Shown: positions 61,657 to 64,000 of the stretch, piece after piece | Position numbering within the stretch: position 1 is the first letter of the stretch | How the letters are laid out: each line of letters starts with the position of its first letter | Assembly: GCA_029962745.1 (NCBI GenBank) | Contig: CM057157.1 | Location: 29,284,732 to 29,348,731, forward strand | DNA length: 64,000 nt | Direction of reading: 5' to 3' | Origin: Echinometra lucunter | Lineage: Eukaryota; Echinodermata; Echinoidea; Camarodonta; Echinometridae | The notes under the pieces: generated by a model | The model's database searches: none | What the model was told of the DNA's origin: nothing | What the model saw: only the letters and a program-made list of their open reading frames with translations | Program-made: the position numbers and the translations under genes

Positions 61657-62457
61657 ATGCTGGGTTAGCCTTTAGCCAAGGCACTTGGTGCTGTTATTTC
61701 CCTAAACGCGCCTGAATACATAGACTAATCGCACGACAACTGTGATCCGTGGCTGGAGGTTCGTTAGCACCAAGGCCTTTACTAACCTGAGTGGTTGTTG
61801 CAGTTTATTTCTTTTGTTGTGTATTATATTTCCGCTACCGAATCGGTAGATAATTAGATGCAAAGTAGCTTACCGAGTAAGCCCCCCAAACCGCCCGTTC
61901 AAATCCGATACACCAATCAGAGTAGACAATTCGAGAGAACTTATGAATATGTATTTATTATCACATGTGCCTAACATTCGACGTGTTGTACAATAACAAT
62001 CGATCAGCTGATCGCGCGAACCACTATGCGTAGGTTGAAATGAAAAAGGAGAGAGGAAAGTTTTACGATAGATCTACTTATTTAGCAAAATAGTAAATAC
62101 AGCTAGTCATCAAATTATTTATTTCCTTTAATAAATCTATCTGTTTTATTGAAAATTGAATTAAATATTACTCATTAATTTGTACATTTGAATATCTATA
62201 CCCCCGTAATTTAATGAACGAATCCATATAACACACCGCGGTTAAAACAGTTACGATTGGTCACAATCGTAGCTAGCTGCTGTATATGCAAGACCCTCAT
62301 GCATATGCATGAGCTCCGCAAGTTAGCAAAGGCCTCGGCGCTGACGCGCCTCGTTCCACTGATCACTGCCATAAATTCACACTGTTTAGTCTATTTTTCA
62401 AACCCTGCTTGGCAGACAAGCAGCGCGCGAGACCTTGCCCAAAGGCTAATGCTGGGT
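61657..62457. mobile_element. TIR transposon with 9-bp target duplication next to an MSH5 donor
   Basis: The 783-bp body (61666-62448) starts TAGCCTTTAGCCAAGG; its right end reversed reads TAGCCTTTGGGCAAGG. It is flanked by the perfect direct repeat ATGCTGGGT (61657-61665 and 62449-62457). A 9-bp duplication fits Mutator-like elements best, Merlin-like second (family knowledge). It is CG-richer than its surroundings and has no transposase frame. Confidence 0.88.
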
Positions 62458-62460
62458 TAA

Positions 62461-63012
62461 CAGTGGGCCACGATGTCCACGATCTCCATAGTTAAAAAAA
62501 GTGGAGCTCCAGGGTTTTATTTTGCTGGGGGGCAACAAGTAAGCTAAATAATAGGTGAAAGTTACTCCCGCTTTGGTTTAGGGACGGCCACGCACCAGCC
62601 TGATTACATCAGACATTGAATCATTTTTTGTTATGTTCTTGGATGGTCCATGATCTCCACGATTTTAAGAGAATCCTGATGAGCGTGGAGGTTGTGGGGT
62701 CGAATCGTGATGATCTTGAGGGAGCTTGGTGGAATTATGACGAGCGTGACGAGTGTTATGAGTATGATGAACGTGGCAAAATTTTTGACAGTTACCAATT
62801 TTGCTTCGATTATTCCAATTTGACGCCAAATCTTGAGAGAGCGTGATAGAAGTAGAGTATAGTACAGGCAGCATCAGAACTTTACAGAGCGTAAAAGTCC
62901 TTATTGCGCCATCGTATGGGATCTTGGTGAGCAAGAAAATGTCATAAAATGAATTGTGGAGCTCCATGTTTTATTTTTTTAATCTTGGAGATCATGGACA
63001 TCGTGGCCAGTG
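62461..63012. mobile_element. TIR element beside the previous one
   Basis: The inverted ends are GCCACGATGTCCACGATCTC and, reversed, GCCACGATGTCCATGATCTC, continuing to GTGGAGCTCC/ATGGAGCTCC over about 45 bp. CAGTG lies at both edges (62461-62465, 63008-63012), possibly the target duplication. Several internal copies of TGATCTCCACGAT-like sequence occur. No transposase. Confidence 0.85.
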
Positions 63013-64000
63013 TAAACCACTATAACAGACATTACCATAAATTGATGATATCAGTGCTAACTTTCCCTTAAAGTGGACCGATCACTGAAAGATGTTGCTC
63101 TGTACGTTAAAGACATTGGTTAACATTATCATAATTTTTAAAAATCTCATTTTGTTACTTGAAAATGGGATAAACATATAAGGGTTATAGTGTAAAAATA
63201 CCAGTCTGAAAGTTTCAAAGTATAATATCCACAGGAAGTATTTTTAAATATTAGAAATGTGAACCAATGTTTGAAAAATATATGAGGGTCGGTTGCACAG
63301 ACTAGACATAAGGAGTGTGCCTGTGCGCATGACTCACCGGACCGTACTGTGTGTATTGGCGTATCACGCGGTGGCAGGCGCATAACGGTATTTTTTAATT
63401 CAAGCAAACCGGTCCTCTTAGTTATTGTCTCATGAGACGAAAAATAATAAAATCGCAGTTTACGTCTAACTTACACTTTTTCATTCCAAATTATGGTTGG
63501 TTTTAGGGTTTTTGAGTACAAATACAAGTACTCACACATGTTTCATCTTAGTTTGAGAATTTTTAAATCAGCTGCTCACAAAGTTAGCCAATACCTTTAA
63601 GGATTCAGTGTCGCAATGCTATGTTCAAAATGTGAGCTTTGAATATCACCTCTGTAAAGAGATAGTGCCAATTCAATATACTGCCATTTGACATAAAAGC
63701 AAGTAGTGAGTTACAGGTAGACTAGTTGAAGTACATGCATGCGAGGGGGATTGGATTCTGTAGACACCCCAATTTTGTGGTCTTATGTTGTCCTGTATTT
63801 TCTTCAAGCGCCTTAAGCGTTAAACCCCAGAGTACCGTGCCAGCTAAAAAAAATTTTGAGATTATTTCACATATTATTTGTTCAGGTGATTGGTTCATTT
63901 TAAGATACAGGCGCATTGCTTTATCTTGATTTGTACAAAAATCTATTGTGATGGCTATTAAAGGTAGTTCGTCCCTTTTGCAAAATCTACAAAAAATCCA

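Larger units (their letters stand above)
61643..64000 (+). other. Start of next MSH5 intron, open at window edge
   Basis: Begins with donor GTAAGC. Two DNA transposons occupy 61657-63012 almost back to back. In 63013-64000 I see no exon, no clear repeat and only short open frames; the MSH5 exon that should follow was not found. Confidence 0.8.

Noticed and set aside
62616..62967. Open frames with Asp/Glu/Tyr runs (YDERDECYEYDER type)
   Set aside because: They lie inside the TIR element at 62461-63012 and read its internal GATCTCCACGAT-like repeats.

Overview
This window looks like part of a metazoan nuclear genome. It is AT-rich, full of simple repeats and short inverted-repeat transposons, and has tRNA-derived SINEs and one 500-base assembly gap. 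The style of the repeats (TTAA-flanked MITEs, SINEs with a shared core after a tRNA head, TIR elements starting GGGTGTTTCACAAAG) suggests a marine deuterostome, most likely an echinoderm such as a sea urchin. That assignment rests on memory of repeat styles and is only moderately sure.

One gene can be recognised with confidence: MSH5, the meiotic MutS homologue, on the + strand. Four exons are visible (4130-4210, 8223-8318, 39067-39188, 61533-61642). Their splice phases join without conflict and together they give about 136 residues matching the N-terminal part of animal MSH5. The introns between them are 4.0, 30.7 and 22.3 kb. The start of the gene and the ATPase half lie outside the window, or in exons I could not recognise. 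Almost everything else is intron.

The most unusual structure is just before the third exon. The 3' splice site and the first ~74 bases of that exon are present five times in tandem (starts 38494, 38633, 38777, 38922, 39067; period 139-145 bp). Only the last copy has the rest of the exon and a donor site. Copies 1-4 are donorless decoys that reach in-frame stops if read through.

The introns hold many non-autonomous DNA transposons whose ends can be read directly: a hAT-like element with an 8-bp target duplication (17151-17657), an element with a 9-bp duplication placed 14 bp after an MSH5 donor (61657-62457), several TTAA-flanked families, one of which carries TGACGTCA (CRE-type) sites in all four copies, long foldback elements, a nested TIR element inside another repeat, and three tRNA-type SINEs. 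No bacterial, viral or CRISPR-type system is present. A few antisense open frames (notably 18298-19090) look protein-like but are unidentified.
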